A stretch of DNA of 64,000 bases, taken from the NCBI RefSeq assembly GCF_001598235.1, contig NZ_BCYO01000006.1:124001-188000 (forward strand), written 5' to 3'. The notes under the pieces were generated by a model. That model did no database searches and was not told the origin of the DNA. It saw only the letters and a program-made list of their open reading frames with translations. The stretch comes from Polaromonas jejuensis NBRC 106434. GTDB lineage: Bacteria; Pseudomonadota; Gammaproteobacteria; Burkholderiales; Burkholderiaceae_C. Positions 1 to 9,577 of this stretch are shown here, one piece after another; the first letter of the stretch is position 1, and each line of letters begins with the position of its first letter. A program made the translations under genes and the position numbers.

Positions 1-151
1 GATCCGAAAACTCGGCCACGTGCCGGTTCCAGATCACCCGGTAAAAGGCCGGAAAGCCCGCTTCGCTGGCCTGGATGACCCGCAACTGCTCGTTGCGAAA
101 GACCAGCAGGCCGCCATCGCTCTCGCACAGGGGACAGGCCTTGACGTTCAT
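1..151 (-). CDS. HIT-family hydrolase, 5' part only
   Basis: First 50 codons of a gene whose remainder lies beyond the left edge. The peptide begins MNVKACPLCESDGG and continues with FPAFYRVIWNRHVAEFSD. This is the N-terminal half expected of a HIT-domain (histidine-triad) nucleotide hydrolase or transferase, with a CPLC pair that may bind zinc. The HIT motif itself is not in the window, so the assignment rests on the N-terminus and recall of similar Comamonadaceae proteins. It lies 23 bases downstream of the large FAD oxidase on the same strand and is probably cotranscribed. Confidence 0.6.
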   Translation of the reverse strand, partial: MNVKACPLCESDGGLLVFRNEQLRVIQASEAGFPAFYRVIWNRHVAEFSD

Positions 152-174
152 GATGTGCAACGAATGCCTCGGGC

Positions 175-3100
175 TTACACCAGAACCCGCTCAATCCCGC
201 CGTGGTTGGCCGCTTCCACATAGGCCGGCAGCCATTCCTTGCCCAGAATCTGGTTGGCCATTTCGACCACGATGTAATCGGCTTCGAGCAGACCATTTTG
301 CAGGTCGTTGCCATAGCGTGACAGGCCTTGCAGGCAGCTGGGGCAGCTGGTGAGTATCTTGATGTTGTCCTTCTCGCCCACGGCGCCCGAATCCCGCAGC
401 GCGGCTTCACCCTTTTGCAGCTCCTCTTCCTTGCGGAAACGGATCTGCGTCGAAATATCGGGACGGGTGACGCCCAGCGTGCCCGATTCGCCGCAGCAGC
501 GCTCGTTTTTCAGCACGTTGTCACCAAGCAGCGCCTTGACGGTCTTCATGGGTTCCTGCAGCTTCATCGGGCTGTGGCAGGGGTCGTGGTACAGGTAGCC
601 CTTACCAGGTTGATCGGTCTGCAGCGTGATGCCTTTTTCCAGCAGGTACTCGTGGATGTCGATGATGCGGCAGCCCGGGAAAATCTTCTCGAACTCATAG
701 CCCTGCAGCTGGTCGTAGCAGGTGCCGCAACTGACGACCACGGTCTTGATGTCCAGGTAGTTCAGCGTATTGGCCACGCGGTGGAACAGCACCCGGTTGT
801 CGGTGATGATTTTCTCGGCCTTGTCGAACTGCCCGCTGCCGCGCTGCGGATAACCGCAGCACAGATAGCCCGGCGGCAGCACGGTCTGCACGCCGGCATG
901 CCACAGCATGGCCTGCGTCGCCAGGCCGACCTGGCTGAACAGGCGCTCGGAGCCGCAACCGGGGAAGTAAAACACCGCCTCGGTTTCCGCCGTGGTGCTT
1001 TTCGGGTTGCGAATGATGGGGACGTAATCCTTGTCTTCAATGTCGAGCAGGGCCCGCGCGGTCTTTTTGGGCAGGCCACCGGGCATCTTCTTGTTGATGA
1101 AGTGAATCACCTGCTCCTTGACCGGTGCCTTGCCCACCGTGGCGGGCGGCTTGGCCGTCTGCTTTTTGGTCAGGGCACGCAACACATCGTTGGCGGCGCG
1201 CTGGGCCTTGAAGCCGACATCGACCATGGCGCTGCGCATGAACTTGATGGTTTGCGGACTGGTCGCATTGAGGAACATCATCGCCGCCGCGTTGCCGGGG
1301 CGGAAGGATTTCTGCCCCATCTTGCGCAGCAGGTTGCGCATGTTCATCGACACTTCGCCAAAGTCGATGTCCACCGGGCAGGGTGTCAGGCACTTGTGGC
1401 AGACCGTGCAATGGTCGGCCACATCCTCAAACTCTTCCCAGTGCTTGATGCTGATGCCGCGCCGGGTTTGCTCCTCATACAGGAAGGCCTCGACCAGCAG
1501 CGAGGTCGCCAGAATCTTGTTGCGCGGGCTGTACAGCAGGTTGGCGCGCGGCACGTGCGTGGCGCACACCGGCTTGCATTTGCCGCAGCGCAGGCAGTCC
1601 TTCACGCTGTCGGCAATGGCGCCGATGTCGCTTTGCTGCATGATCAGCGACTCGTGGCCCATCAAGCCGAAGCTGGGCGTGTAGGCATTGGTCAAATCGG
1701 CCTGCAGTCCTTGCTCTTCCTGTGTATTCAGCTCCGTATTTCGGAGCAACTTGCCCTTGTTGAAGCGCCCCTCGGGATCGACTTTCTGCTTGTACTCGGT
1801 GAAGGGGCGCAGTTCCTCATCGGTCAGGAATTCGAGCTTGGTAATGCCGATGCCGTGCTCACCGGAAATCACGCCGTCAAGCGAGCGCGCCAGCACCATG
1901 ATGCGCGCCACGGCCTCATGCGCGGTTTGCAGCATCTCGTAGTCATCGCTGTTGACGGGCAGGTTGGTGTGCACATTGCCGTCGCCCGCATGCATGTGCA
2001 GGGCGGCCCACACGCGGCCCTTGAGCACGCGCTTGTGGATGGCGTTGCACGCCTCAAGAATCGGCAGGAATTCGCCGCCGCTGAAGATGGCCTGAAGCGG
2101 GGCACGGATCTGGGTTTTCCAGCTGGCCCGCAGCGAATGGTCCTGCAGCTGCGGGAAAAATTCCGCCATCCCCTGCAGCCAGCCGGCCCAGAGGCCGCGC
2201 ACTTGCGCAATCACTGCGAGCGCCTGGCCGACCCGGTCTTCCAGCAGCTCCGCCGAAGGGATTTCATTGGCATCGTCGGATTTGCCCAAAGGCAGATTGC
2301 CCTTGAGGAAAAAGGCCTCCAGCTCGTCACACAGCCTGAGCTTGTTGCGCAGGCTCAATTCGACATTGATCTGCTCAATCCCGTCGGTGTACTCGGCCAT
2401 GCGCGGCAAGGGGATCACCACGTCTTCGTTGATCTTGAAGGCGTTGGTGTGTTTGGAAATGGCCGCCGTGCGCTTGCGGTCCAGCCAGAATTTCTTGCGC
2501 GCGTCCGGGCTGATGGCGATAAAACCTTCGCCGTGACGCGAGTTGGCAATGCGCACGACTTCCGAGGTCGCTCGCGCCACCACATCGGCATCGTCGCCGG
2601 CAATGTCGCCAAACAGCACCATTTTTGGCAGGCCACCATGCTTTTTCGACTTGGTCGCATAACCGACCGCCTTCAGATAGCGGTCGTCCAGGTGTTCCAG
2701 GCCCGCCAGAATGGCGCCGCCGCGCTTGTGTTCCGCAAACATGAAATCCTTGATCTCGACAATGCTGGGCACGGCGTCCTTGGCGTTGCCGAAAAACTCC
2801 AGGCAAACCGTGCGGGTGTGCGCGGGCATGCGGTGCACGATCCAGCGCGCGCTGGTGATCAGGCCGTCGCAGCCTTCTTTCTGGATGCCGGGCAAGCCGC
2901 TCAGGAACTTGTCGGTCACGTCCTTGCCCAGGCCTTCCTTGCGGAAGGTTTTGCCGGGAATGTCCAGGCGCTCGGTACGCACCGGCGTCTTGCCATCGGC
3001 TTCAAAGTACTGGAGCTCGAAACTCGCCATCTCGGCGTCATGAATCTTGCCCAGGTTGTGACCAACGCGCGTGACTTCCAGCCACTGCGCCTCGGGCGTT

Positions 3101-4077
3101 ACCATGCGCCAGGACGCCAGATTGTCCAAAGCCGTGCCCCATAGCACGGCCTTTTTGCCGCCGGCATTCATGGCGATATTGCCGCCTATGCAGGACGCCT
3201 CAGCCGACGTCGGGTCCACCGCGAACACAAAACCGCCGCGCTCGGCGGCATCGGCCACGCGCTGCGTGACCACGCCGGCTTCGGTCCACACGGTGGCGAC
3301 CTTGTCGGACAAGCCGGGCAGCGACACCATTTCCACTTCGGTCATGGCTTCGAGCTTTTCGGTGTTGATGACAGCCGACTTCCAGCTCAGCGGAATCGCG
3401 CCACCGGTATAGCCGGTGCCGCCGCCGCGCGGGACAATCGTCAGGCCCAGCTCGATACAGGCCTTGACCAGGCCGGCCATCTCGGCCTCGGTATCCGGGG
3501 TCAGCACCACAAAGGGATATTCCACGCGCCAGTCGGTCGCGTCGGTCACATGCGAGACGCGCGACAGCCCGTCGAACTTGATGTTGTCCTTGAGTGTCAG
3601 CTTGCGCAGTTTGCGCTCGGTCTGCCGGCGCAAGCCCGCGATTTCCTCAAACGACGCAGAAAAGCGGCTGACGGCATCGCGCGCCGCGTCCAGCAGTTCG
3701 CCCACAATGGCATCGCGCTGACGGTCCGCCTCCGGCGTGCGGCGCTTTTCAACCTCCGTGAGACGGTGCTGCAAGGCCTCCACCAGCAGCTTGCGGCGCT
3801 TGGGGTTCTCCAGCAGGTCGTCCTGCAAATACGGGTTGCGCTGCACCACCCATACATCACCCAGCACCTCGTACAGCATGCGTGCGGAACGGCCGGTGCG
3901 CCGTTCGTCGCGAAGATGGTTCAGCAGATCCCAGGCCCGCGCCCCCAGGAGGCGGATAACCACTTCACGATCGGAAAAGGAAGTGTAGTTGTAGGGAATC
4001 TCGCGGATGCGTGCTTCATCGTGCTTCGCGTCGTCGGCAAAAGCATTCAGTTCTTGGAGGGTAGTAGGGGCGTTCAT
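175..4077 (-). CDS. Large FAD-linked oxidase / Fe-S / CCG-domain protein (DUF3683 type)
   Basis: A 1300-residue flavo-iron-sulfur oxidoreductase resembling a D-lactate/glycolate dehydrogenase with GlcD-like and GlcF-like parts in one chain. After an N-terminal DUF3683-like region (about 1-190), the FAD-binding loop [12 protein letters not shown] is near residue 216. An FAD-oxidase C-terminal region follows ([29 protein letters not shown]). Two 4Fe-4S motifs, [11 protein letters not shown] and [12 protein letters not shown], come next, then two cysteine-rich CCG blocks ([22 protein letters not shown] with ERCCGESG). The substrate is not evident from sequence; a 2-hydroxyacid is likely. I chose the start [10 protein letters not shown]. 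An in-frame extension of 62 residues upstream looks non-coding. No strong Shine-Dalgarno is visible. Confidence 0.85.
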   Translation of the reverse strand: MNAPTTLQELNAFADDAKHDEARIREIPYNYTSFSDREVVIRLLGARAWDLLNHLRDERRTGRSARMLYEVLGDVWVVQRNPYLQDDLLENPKRRKLLVEALQHRLTEVEKRRTPEADRQRDAIVGELLDAARDAVSRFSASFEEIAGLRRQTERKLRKLTLKDNIKFDGLSRVSHVTDATDWRVEYPFVVLTPDTEAEMAGLVKACIELGLTIVPRGGGTGYTGGAIPLSWKSAVINTEKLEAMTEVEMVSLPGLSDKVATVWTEAGVVTQRVADAAERGGFVFAVDPTSAEASCIGGNIAMNAGGKKAVLWGTALDNLASWRMVTPEAQWLEVTRVGHNLGKIHDAEMASFELQYFEADGKTPVRTERLDIPGKTFRKEGLGKDVTDKFLSGLPGIQKEGCDGLITSARWIVHRMPAHTRTVCLEFFGNAKDAVPSIVEIKDFMFAEHKRGGAILAGLEHLDDRYLKAVGYATKSKKHGGLPKMVLFGDIAGDDADVVARATSEVVRIANSRHGEGFIAISPDARKKFWLDRKRTAAISKHTNAFKINEDVVIPLPRMAEYTDGIEQINVELSLRNKLRLCDELEAFFLKGNLPLGKSDDANEIPSAELLEDRVGQALAVIAQVRGLWAGWLQGMAEFFPQLQDHSLRASWKTQIRAPLQAIFSGGEFLPILEACNAIHKRVLKGRVWAALHMHAGDGNVHTNLPVNSDDYEMLQTAHEAVARIMVLARSLDGVISGEHGIGITKLEFLTDEELRPFTEYKQKVDPEGRFNKGKLLRNTELNTQEEQGLQADLTNAYTPSFGLMGHESLIMQQSDIGAIADSVKDCLRCGKCKPVCATHVPRANLLYSPRNKILATSLLVEAFLYEEQTRRGISIKHWEEFEDVADHCTVCHKCLTPCPVDIDFGEVSMNMRNLLRKMGQKSFRPGNAAAMMFLNATSPQTIKFMRSAMVDVGFKAQRAANDVLRALTKKQTAKPPATVGKAPVKEQVIHFINKKMPGGLPKKTARALLDIEDKDYVPIIRNPKSTTAETEAVFYFPGCGSERLFSQVGLATQAMLWHAGVQTVLPPGYLCCGYPQRGSGQFDKAEKIITDNRVLFHRVANTLNYLDIKTVVVSCGTCYDQLQGYEFEKIFPGCRIIDIHEYLLEKGITLQTDQPGKGYLYHDPCHSPMKLQEPMKTVKALLGDNVLKNERCCGESGTLGVTRPDISTQIRFRKEEELQKGEAALRDSGAVGEKDNIKILTSCPSCLQGLSRYGNDLQNGLLEADYIVVEMANQILGKEWLPAYVEAANHGGIERVLV

Positions 4078-4205
4078 CGTGAAAATTAAGCGGCTTCGGA
4101 CCCACGTCCAGCACGCGCGCTCCATATTATCGCAGCGCAGCATTTGCCGACACGGCGCCAGAATGCCCCCATGGAAACCCTGCTTGTTCAGGAAACGCCA
4201 AATCG

Positions 4206-4239
4206 TTTTAATCAGTCTGTCACAAATTATTTTTAGACT
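4206..4239 (+). promoter_or_regulatory. Candidate PHO box and -10 for the ugp operon
   Basis: Positions 4206-4223 match the PhoB-binding consensus (two CTGTCAT-like heptamers 11 bases apart) at 13 of 18 positions. The second heptamer, CTGTCAC (4217-4223), is perfect. Ten bases further on is a -10-like TAGACT (4234-4239), the spacing seen at PhoB-activated promoters that lack a -35. The ugp operon of E. coli is a known Pho-regulon member. Function here is inferred, not shown. Confidence 0.5.
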
Positions 4240-4275
4240 GCTTCGTTTGCTCTCGCGCACCAACCAGGAAATTCA

Positions 4276-5586
4276 ATGAAAAAACGTTTATCCACGCTCG
4301 CCTTGGCCGTATGCGCCCTGGCCGCGCCGCTGGCCAGCCAGGCCCAGACCGAGATCCAGTGGTGGCACGCCATGGGCGGCCCGCTCGGCGAATGGGTCAA
4401 CGACCTGGCCAAGGGCTTCAACGAGAGCCAGAAAGAATACAAGGTCGTGCCCACGTTCAAGGGCACGTATGACGAGTCGATGCCGGCCGCGATCGCCGCC
4501 TATCGTGCCGGCAACGCGCCCAACATCCTGCAGGTCTTCGAGGTCGGCACGGCAACCATGATGGCCAGCAAGGGCGCCATCGTCCCGGTCTGGAAGATCA
4601 TGCAAGACGCCGGGCAGAAATTCGACACTGCCGCCTACGTGCCCGCAGTTGGCGGCTACTACACCGCCTCGAACGGGCAGATGCTGAGCCTGCCGTTCAA
4701 CAGCTCGACCACCGTCTTCTTCTACAACAAGGACGCGTTCAAGGCCGCTGGTCTCGACCCGAACAAGCCGCCTTCGACCTGGCCCGAAGTGACCCTGGCC
4801 GCCGCGAAGCTGAAAGCCAGCGGCAGCACCTGCCCGCTGACCATTTCGTGGCAGGGCTGGACCCAGCTCGAGAGTTTCTCGGCCTGGCACAACGTCGAGT
4901 TCGCGACAAAGAACAACGGCTTCGGTGGCACCGACGCGCGGTTGGTGTTCAACGGCCCGCTGCAGGTGCGCCACATCCAGAACCTCGCCAACATGGCCAA
5001 ACAAGGGCTGTTCGTCTACAAGGGCCGCGGCAATGTGCCCGACGCGGCCTTCATTTCCGGCGAGTGCGCCATGTCGATGGGCTCGTCGAGCACCTATGGC
5101 CAGGTGAACAAGGTCGCCAAGTTCGCGTTCGGGTTCTCGCCGCTGCCCTACTACCCCGACGTGCCGGGCGCGCCGCAGAACACCATCATCGGCGGCGCCA
5201 GCCTGTGGGCGATGAGCGGCAAGCCGGCAGCCGAGAACAAGGGCGTGGCCGCGTTCTTCGCCTACCTCTCTAAGCCCGAGGTGCAGGCCGCCAGCCACCA
5301 GCGCACCGGCTACCTGCCGACGACGAAAGCGGCGTTCGAACTGACCGAGAAGTCGGGCTTCTATGCCAAGAACCCGGGCACCGACGTCGCGGTGAACCAG
5401 ATGATCCGCAAGACCACCGACAAGTCGCGCGGCTTGCGTCTGGGCAATTACCCGCAGATTCGCGCCATCGAGGACGAAGAACTCGAGCAGGTCTGGGCCG
5501 GCAAGAAGACCGCGAAGGAAGGCCTCGATTCGGCCGTCAAGCGCGGCAATGAACTGCTGGCCAAGTTCCAGCAAGCCAACAAGTAA
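4276..5586 (+). CDS. ugpB: sn-Glycerol-3-phosphate ABC transporter, substrate-binding protein
   Basis: Periplasmic binding protein (436 residues) for sn-glycerol-3-phosphate and glycerophosphodiesters, delivering them to UgpAE/UgpC. The N-terminus is a clear signal peptide ([20 protein letters not shown], cleavage likely after SQA), and [11 protein letters not shown] opens the mature protein. That opening, and length close to E. coli UgpB, identify a family-1 extracellular solute-binding protein. AGGAAAT lies just before the ATG. It is the first gene of ugpBAECQ and sits downstream of a candidate PHO box. Serine codons lean strongly to TCG here, compared with AGC in neighbouring genes. Confidence 0.92.
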   Translation: MKKRLSTLALAVCALAAPLASQAQTEIQWWHAMGGPLGEWVNDLAKGFNESQKEYKVVPTFKGTYDESMPAAIAAYRAGNAPNILQVFEVGTATMMASKGAIVPVWKIMQDAGQKFDTAAYVPAVGGYYTASNGQMLSLPFNSSTTVFFYNKDAFKAAGLDPNKPPSTWPEVTLAAAKLKASGSTCPLTISWQGWTQLESFSAWHNVEFATKNNGFGGTDARLVFNGPLQVRHIQNLANMAKQGLFVYKGRGNVPDAAFISGECAMSMGSSSTYGQVNKVAKFAFGFSPLPYYPDVPGAPQNTIIGGASLWAMSGKPAAENKGVAAFFAYLSKPEVQAASHQRTGYLPTTKAAFELTEKSGFYAKNPGTDVAVNQMIRKTTDKSRGLRLGNYPQIRAIEDEELEQVWAGKKTAKEGLDSAVKRGNELLAKFQQANK

Positions 5587-5605
5587 CCGAGCCCGAGCAA
5601 CGTAC

Positions 5606-6490
5606 GTGGCCGTCGAAAAGAGAGTCGTCTTCCGTTCCCGCTGGCTCCCCTGGCTGCTGCTCGCGCCGCAAGGCGTGGTCATCGGGGTGTTCTTCTTCTG
5701 GCCCGCCGCGCAGGCGCTGCTGCAGTCTTTGCAGCAGACCGATGCGTTCGGCAGTTCGGTGGAATGGGTCGGACTCGACAACTTCCGGGCCCTCTGGAAC
5801 GACCCGAAATACCTGGCATCGTTCGAGACCACCGCGGTCTTCTCGGTGCTCGTGGCCGGGCTGGGCATCGTTCTGTCGCTGCTGCTGGCTGTTTTCGCGG
5901 ACCGCGTGGTCCGCGGCGCCACGCTCTACAAGACGCTGCTGATCTGGCCTTATGCGGTGGCCCCGGCGGTCGCCGGCGTGCTGTGGTTGTTCATGTTCTC
6001 CCCCAGCATCGGCATCGCGTCGTACTGGCTGCATGCGCTGGGCATCTCCTGGAACAGCCTGCTCAACAGCACGCACGCGATGGTCCTGATCGTGATGGCG
6101 GCCGTCTGGAAGCAGATCTCGTACAACTTCCTGTTCTTTCTGGCGGGCCTGGCGAGCATTCCGAAATCGCTGATCGAGGCCGCCGCGATCGACGGTGCGC
6201 ACCCGTGGCGCCGGTTCTGGACGATCCAGCTCCCGCTGCTGTCGCCGACCACGTTCTTCCTGCTCGTGATCAACGTGGTCTACGCATTCCTCGAAACCTT
6301 CGCGATCGTCGACGCCGCGACCCAGGGCGGCCCAGGCACGGACACCTCGATCCTGGTTTACAAGCTGGTCTACGACTTCAAGGCGCTCGACCTCGGCGCC
6401 TCGGCCGCGCAGTCGGTGGTGTTGATGCTGATCCTCATCGTGCTGACCGTGGTGCAGTTCAAGTATGTCGAAAAGAAGGTGAATTACTGA
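5606..6490 (+). CDS. ugpA: Glycerol-3-phosphate ABC transporter permease UgpA
   Basis: Inner-membrane permease of the UgpBAEC importer. The GTG start at 5606 gives 294 residues, matching the family (about 295), and begins [20 protein letters not shown]. An upstream in-frame ATG at 5549 would lie inside ugpB and is unlikely. Six hydrophobic segments are visible. The EAA-loop signature, [20 protein letters not shown], contacts the ATPase. It lies 19 bases after ugpB and 12 before ugpE. Confidence 0.9.
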   Translation: MAVEKRVVFRSRWLPWLLLAPQGVVIGVFFFWPAAQALLQSLQQTDAFGSSVEWVGLDNFRALWNDPKYLASFETTAVFSVLVAGLGIVLSLLLAVFADRVVRGATLYKTLLIWPYAVAPAVAGVLWLFMFSPSIGIASYWLHALGISWNSLLNSTHAMVLIVMAAVWKQISYNFLFFLAGLASIPKSLIEAAAIDGAHPWRRFWTIQLPLLSPTTFFLLVINVVYAFLETFAIVDAATQGGPGTDTSILVYKLVYDFKALDLGASAAQSVVLMLILIVLTVVQFKYVEKKVNY

Positions 6491-6502
6491 TGGAGACACC
6501 CC

Positions 6503-7354
6503 ATGGTTGAGCGCCGTCCGACGCTGGGCATTCTCGCGCATGTGATCCTGATCCTCGGCGTAATTGTGGTCGCGTTCCCGGTCTATATCACCTTTGTGGC
6601 ATCCACCCACACTACCGCAGAAGTCGTGCAGGCGCCGATGCCAATGCTGCCCGGCTCGCACCTGATCGAGAACTACAAGGCAGCGCTGCTGGGGACAGGC
6701 AATTCGCAGGGTTCGAACGCGGCAGTGGGCCGCATGATGTTCGTGAGCCTGGTGAGCGCACTGGTCATCACGATCGGCAAGATCGCGATCTCGCTGCTCT
6801 CGGCGTTCGCGATCGTCTACTTCCGCTTTCCGTTTCGCATGCTGTGCTTCTGGGCGATCTTCGTCACCCTGATGCTGCCGGTGGAGGTGCGCATCGGGCC
6901 GACCTACCAGGTGGTTGCCAGCCTAGGGCTGATCAATACCTTCGCGGGCCTGACGGTGCCGCTGATCGCTTCGGCGACGGCGACCTTCCTGTTCCGTCAG
7001 TTCTTTTTGACCGTGCCGGAAGAGCTGGCCGAGGCCGCGCGTATGGACGGTGCCGGGCCGATGCGCTTCTTCAAGGACATCCTGGTGCCGCTCTCGGCCA
7101 CCAGCATCGCCGCGCTGTTCGTGATCCAGTTCATCTATGGCTGGAACCAGTACCTCTGGCCGCTGCTGGTGACGACCAACGAAAACATGTACCCGGTCGT
7201 GATCGGCATCAAACACATGATCTCGGGCGGCGAGTCGGCCAACAACTGGAACCTGGTGATGGCCACCGCGATGCTCGCGATGATCCCGCCCGCACTGGTC
7301 GTGCTGCTGATGCAAAAGTGGTTCGTCAAGGGTCTCGTGGACACCGAAAAGTAG
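6503..7354 (+). CDS. ugpE: Glycerol-3-phosphate ABC transporter permease UgpE
   Basis: Second transmembrane subunit (283 residues; E. coli 281), a MalG-type permease. The EAA loop [20 protein letters not shown] near residue 178 and the C-terminal [10 protein letters not shown] are typical. The GGAG 12 bases upstream supports this ATG. It pairs with UgpA to form the channel and couples to UgpC, encoded 23 bases downstream. Confidence 0.92.
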   Translation: MVERRPTLGILAHVILILGVIVVAFPVYITFVASTHTTAEVVQAPMPMLPGSHLIENYKAALLGTGNSQGSNAAVGRMMFVSLVSALVITIGKIAISLLSAFAIVYFRFPFRMLCFWAIFVTLMLPVEVRIGPTYQVVASLGLINTFAGLTVPLIASATATFLFRQFFLTVPEELAEAARMDGAGPMRFFKDILVPLSATSIAALFVIQFIYGWNQYLWPLLVTTNENMYPVVIGIKHMISGGESANNWNLVMATAMLAMIPPALVVLLMQKWFVKGLVDTEK

Positions 7355-7377
7355 ACAGAGAGCGAAGAGAACCGACC

Positions 7378-8397
7378 ATGGCTGCAATTTCCCTCAGAAA
7401 CATCATCAAACGCTACGGCACCGGACCGAAAGCAAACCAGGTCATCCACGGCGTCAATGCCGAGGTCGCCGACGGCGAATTCATCGTCATCGTCGGCCCC
7501 TCGGGCTGCGGCAAATCCACCCTGCTGCGCATGGTGGCCGGCCTCGAAGAAGTCAGCGAAGGCGATATCGCCATTGGTGACCGGGTCGTCAACGATCTGG
7601 AACCCGCCAGGCGCGACATCGCCATGGTGTTCCAGAACTATGCGCTCTACCCGCATATGAGCGTGTTCGACAACATGGCTTACGGCCTGAAGATCGCCAA
7701 GGTGCCCAGGGAGGAGATCAAGACCCGCGTCGACAAGGCCGCGAAAATCCTCGAGCTCGGCCATCTGCTGGACCGCAAGCCGCGCGCCCTCTCGGGCGGG
7801 CAGCGCCAGCGCGTGGCCATGGGCCGCGCCATCGTGCGCCAGCCGCAGGTTTTCCTGTTTGACGAGCCGCTGTCCAACCTCGACGCCAAACTGCGCGTGC
7901 AGACGCGCCTGGAAATCCAGAAGCTGCACCGCGAACTCGGCATCACCTCCCTGTTCGTCACACACGACCAGGTCGAGGCCATGACGCTGGCCCAGCGCAT
8001 GATGGTGATGAACGCCGGACGCATGGAGCAGTTTGGCACGCCGGAAGAGGTCTACAACCGGCCCGCCACTACCTTTGTCGCCAGCTTCATGGGTTCGCCG
8101 CCCATGAACCTGCTCAGGCGGGCGCCCAACGCCGACTTCGGCGGCAAGCCGGGAACCCTTCTGGGCATTCGACCCGAGCATCTGCAAGTCGCTGCCGCCG
8201 GCTGGGCGCTGCAGGTCGAAACCATTGAAATGCTGGGGGCCGAACGCCTGCTGTATTGCCGCATGGGCGACGAATCCGTGATTGTCCGCACCGACGAGAG
8301 CCTGTCATCCGCACCAGCCATAGGCGCCACCATTCACGTCACGCCGCGCGCCGACCGCCTGCACTGGTTTGACGCCGAAAGCGGAATGCGCCTGTAA
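7378..8397 (+). CDS. ugpC: Glycerol-3-phosphate ABC transporter ATPase UgpC
   Basis: Cytoplasmic ATPase of the importer, 339 residues from the ATG in [14 protein letters not shown]. It has Walker [10 protein letters not shown] (about residues 40-48), the signature [16 protein letters not shown], Walker [17 protein letters not shown] and the switch-loop histidine in [18 protein letters not shown]-terminal TOBE/MalK-type regulatory domain follows (GIRPEHL). The longer in-frame extension upstream overlaps ugpE and is rejected. Between ugpE and ugpQ the gene order matches ugpBAECQ. Confidence 0.93.
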   Translation: MAAISLRNIIKRYGTGPKANQVIHGVNAEVADGEFIVIVGPSGCGKSTLLRMVAGLEEVSEGDIAIGDRVVNDLEPARRDIAMVFQNYALYPHMSVFDNMAYGLKIAKVPREEIKTRVDKAAKILELGHLLDRKPRALSGGQRQRVAMGRAIVRQPQVFLFDEPLSNLDAKLRVQTRLEIQKLHRELGITSLFVTHDQVEAMTLAQRMMVMNAGRMEQFGTPEEVYNRPATTFVASFMGSPPMNLLRRAPNADFGGKPGTLLGIRPEHLQVAAAGWALQVETIEMLGAERLLYCRMGDESVIVRTDESLSSAPAIGATIHVTPRADRLHWFDAESGMRL

Positions 8398-8415
8398 TTT
8401 CACAGGAAGACCATC

Positions 8416-9162
8416 ATGCAGTCCACAGCCCCCTGGCCCTATCCGCGCTGGATCGCCCACCGCGGCGCCGGCAAGCTGGCACCCGAAAACACCCTGGCCG
8501 CTTTCAAACTGGGCGCCAGCCACGGCTACCGCATGTTTGAGTGCGATGTAAAACTGAGTGCCGACGGCGTGCCGTTTCTGTTGCATGACGCCACGCTGGA
8601 ACGCACGACGACGGGCAAGGGCACGGGCGGCGCATTGCCCTGGAGCCAGCTGTCGCAACTCGACGCCGGTAGCTGGCACTCGCGCGCCCATGCCGGCGAG
8701 CCGCTGTCGAGTTTCGAGAGCATTGCACGCTACTGCCTGCACAACGGCTATTTCCTCAATATCGAGATCAAGCCCACGCCGGGTGTTGAACGCCACACCG
8801 GGGAGGTGGTAGCCGCGCATGCGGCCAGGCTCTGGAAAGACGCCGGAGTGCCGCCGTTGCTGACCTCCTTTAGCGTTGAAGCGCTGGAAGGCGCCCATGA
8901 AACCCAGCCGCAAATGCCGCGCGGCCTGTTGCTCGACGCCCTGCATAAGGGCTGGCTGGAGACCGCTCACCGGCTCGAATGCGTGGCTATCGTCTGCAAT
9001 TACGCGCTGTGGGACCGCACCACGGTGGCACAGGCCCAGCGCGCCGGCTATCGCACCTTGAGCTATACCGTCAACGATGAATGGGTGGCCCGGCACCTGA
9101 TCGAACTCGGCACCGACGGCATCATCACCGACCGGGTCGACCTGTTCAGCCCGGGTTTGTGA
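8416..9162 (+). CDS. ugpQ: Glycerophosphodiester phosphodiesterase
   Basis: Hydrolyses glycerophosphodiesters to glycerol-3-phosphate plus alcohol in the cytoplasm, completing the pathway fed by UgpBAEC. 248 residues, GDPD fold: the catalytic HRGAGKLAPENTLAAF near residue 14, the metal-binding FECDVKLSADG, and LHDATLERTTTGKG. AGGAAG precedes the ATG at a good distance, 18 bases after ugpC. It is the last gene of the operon; the next gene is convergent, with only 9 bases between. Confidence 0.93.
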   Translation: MQSTAPWPYPRWIAHRGAGKLAPENTLAAFKLGASHGYRMFECDVKLSADGVPFLLHDATLERTTTGKGTGGALPWSQLSQLDAGSWHSRAHAGEPLSSFESIARYCLHNGYFLNIEIKPTPGVERHTGEVVAAHAARLWKDAGVPPLLTSFSVEALEGAHETQPQMPRGLLLDALHKGWLETAHRLECVAIVCNYALWDRTTVAQAQRAGYRTLSYTVNDEWVARHLIELGTDGIITDRVDLFSPGL

Positions 9163-9171
9163 GCTTCTGGC

Positions 9172-9462
9172 TCAGGCCTTCCAGCCGCGCAGCAGCACCC
9201 ACTGGCAAAGGGCTGCGCCCAGCACCAGCCCCGCATAGGTCAGCATTTTTCCATCATGGCCGAAGAACAGCAGCCCGGCTGTGAGGATGGCCACATTTAC
9301 TATAAAAACAATAGCTACCTGCGTCCACCATGGCTGGCCTGCAGCTCTTTTTGACCTGAAAATCCCGAAAATGAGACGTGACAGCAGCACCAGCAGCAAT
9401 GCCAGCACGGCGGCTGGCGCCATGAAGTTGAGCAGGTGGTTGGTCAGCAGATAAGCGGTCAT
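9172..9462 (-). CDS. Small three-helix membrane protein containing a dispersed-repeat segment
   Basis: A 96-residue hydrophobic protein with about three transmembrane helices (LLNFMAPAAVLALLLVLLS; VAIVFIVNVAILTAGLLFF; YAGLVLGAALCQWVLL). I do not recognise a named family. Bases 9300-9358 inside the gene match the dispersed hairpin repeat described elsewhere in this window. They encode roughly FRSKRAAGQPWWTQVAIVFI, so the loop between helices one and two and the start of helix two appear to be repeat-derived. It is convergent with ugpQ. Confidence 0.65.
   Translation of the reverse strand: MTAYLLTNHLLNFMAPAAVLALLLVLLSRLIFGIFRSKRAAGQPWWTQVAIVFIVNVAILTAGLLFFGHDGKMLTYAGLVLGAALCQWVLLRGWKA
9300..9358 (+). 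repeat. Dispersed hairpin repeat, copy 1 (inside the 96-residue gene)
   Basis: Carries the family core AATAGCTACCTGCG, preceded by an A-rich stretch and followed by a GGCTGGCCTGCAG right end, as in the copy near 22.7 kb. It lies wholly inside the coding frame of the small membrane protein. Confidence 0.6.
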
Positions 9463-9565
9463 GGCGGCGATCCGGACTTGTGGAGGGGGAATCCCCCCGC
9501 AAACGGCGGGTGAAAGCCCTCAAGGGTAATTGATCCAGGCCAAGACCCCTTGTCCGCATCAATTT

Positions 9566-9571
9566 TATAAT
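9566..9571 (+). promoter_or_regulatory. Perfect -10 (TATAAT) six bases before hemA ATG
   Basis: TATAAT ends six bases before the A of the hemA start codon, so the expected transcription start coincides with the ATG. No Shine-Dalgarno is visible in that gap and no good -35 is seen 16-18 bases upstream. This is compatible with a leaderless hemA transcript, or with a chance match. Confidence 0.35.
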
Positions 9572-9577
9572 CCACGA

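Noticed and set aside
328..3144. A 938-codon open frame on the plus strand
   Set aside because: Antisense to the FAD/Fe-S oxidase. It has low-complexity His/Gln/Leu-rich composition and no motifs, as expected opposite a GC-rich gene.
5549..5605. Earlier ATG for ugpA
   Set aside because: It lies inside ugpB and adds 19 residues unlike UgpA; the GTG at 5606 gives the normal length.
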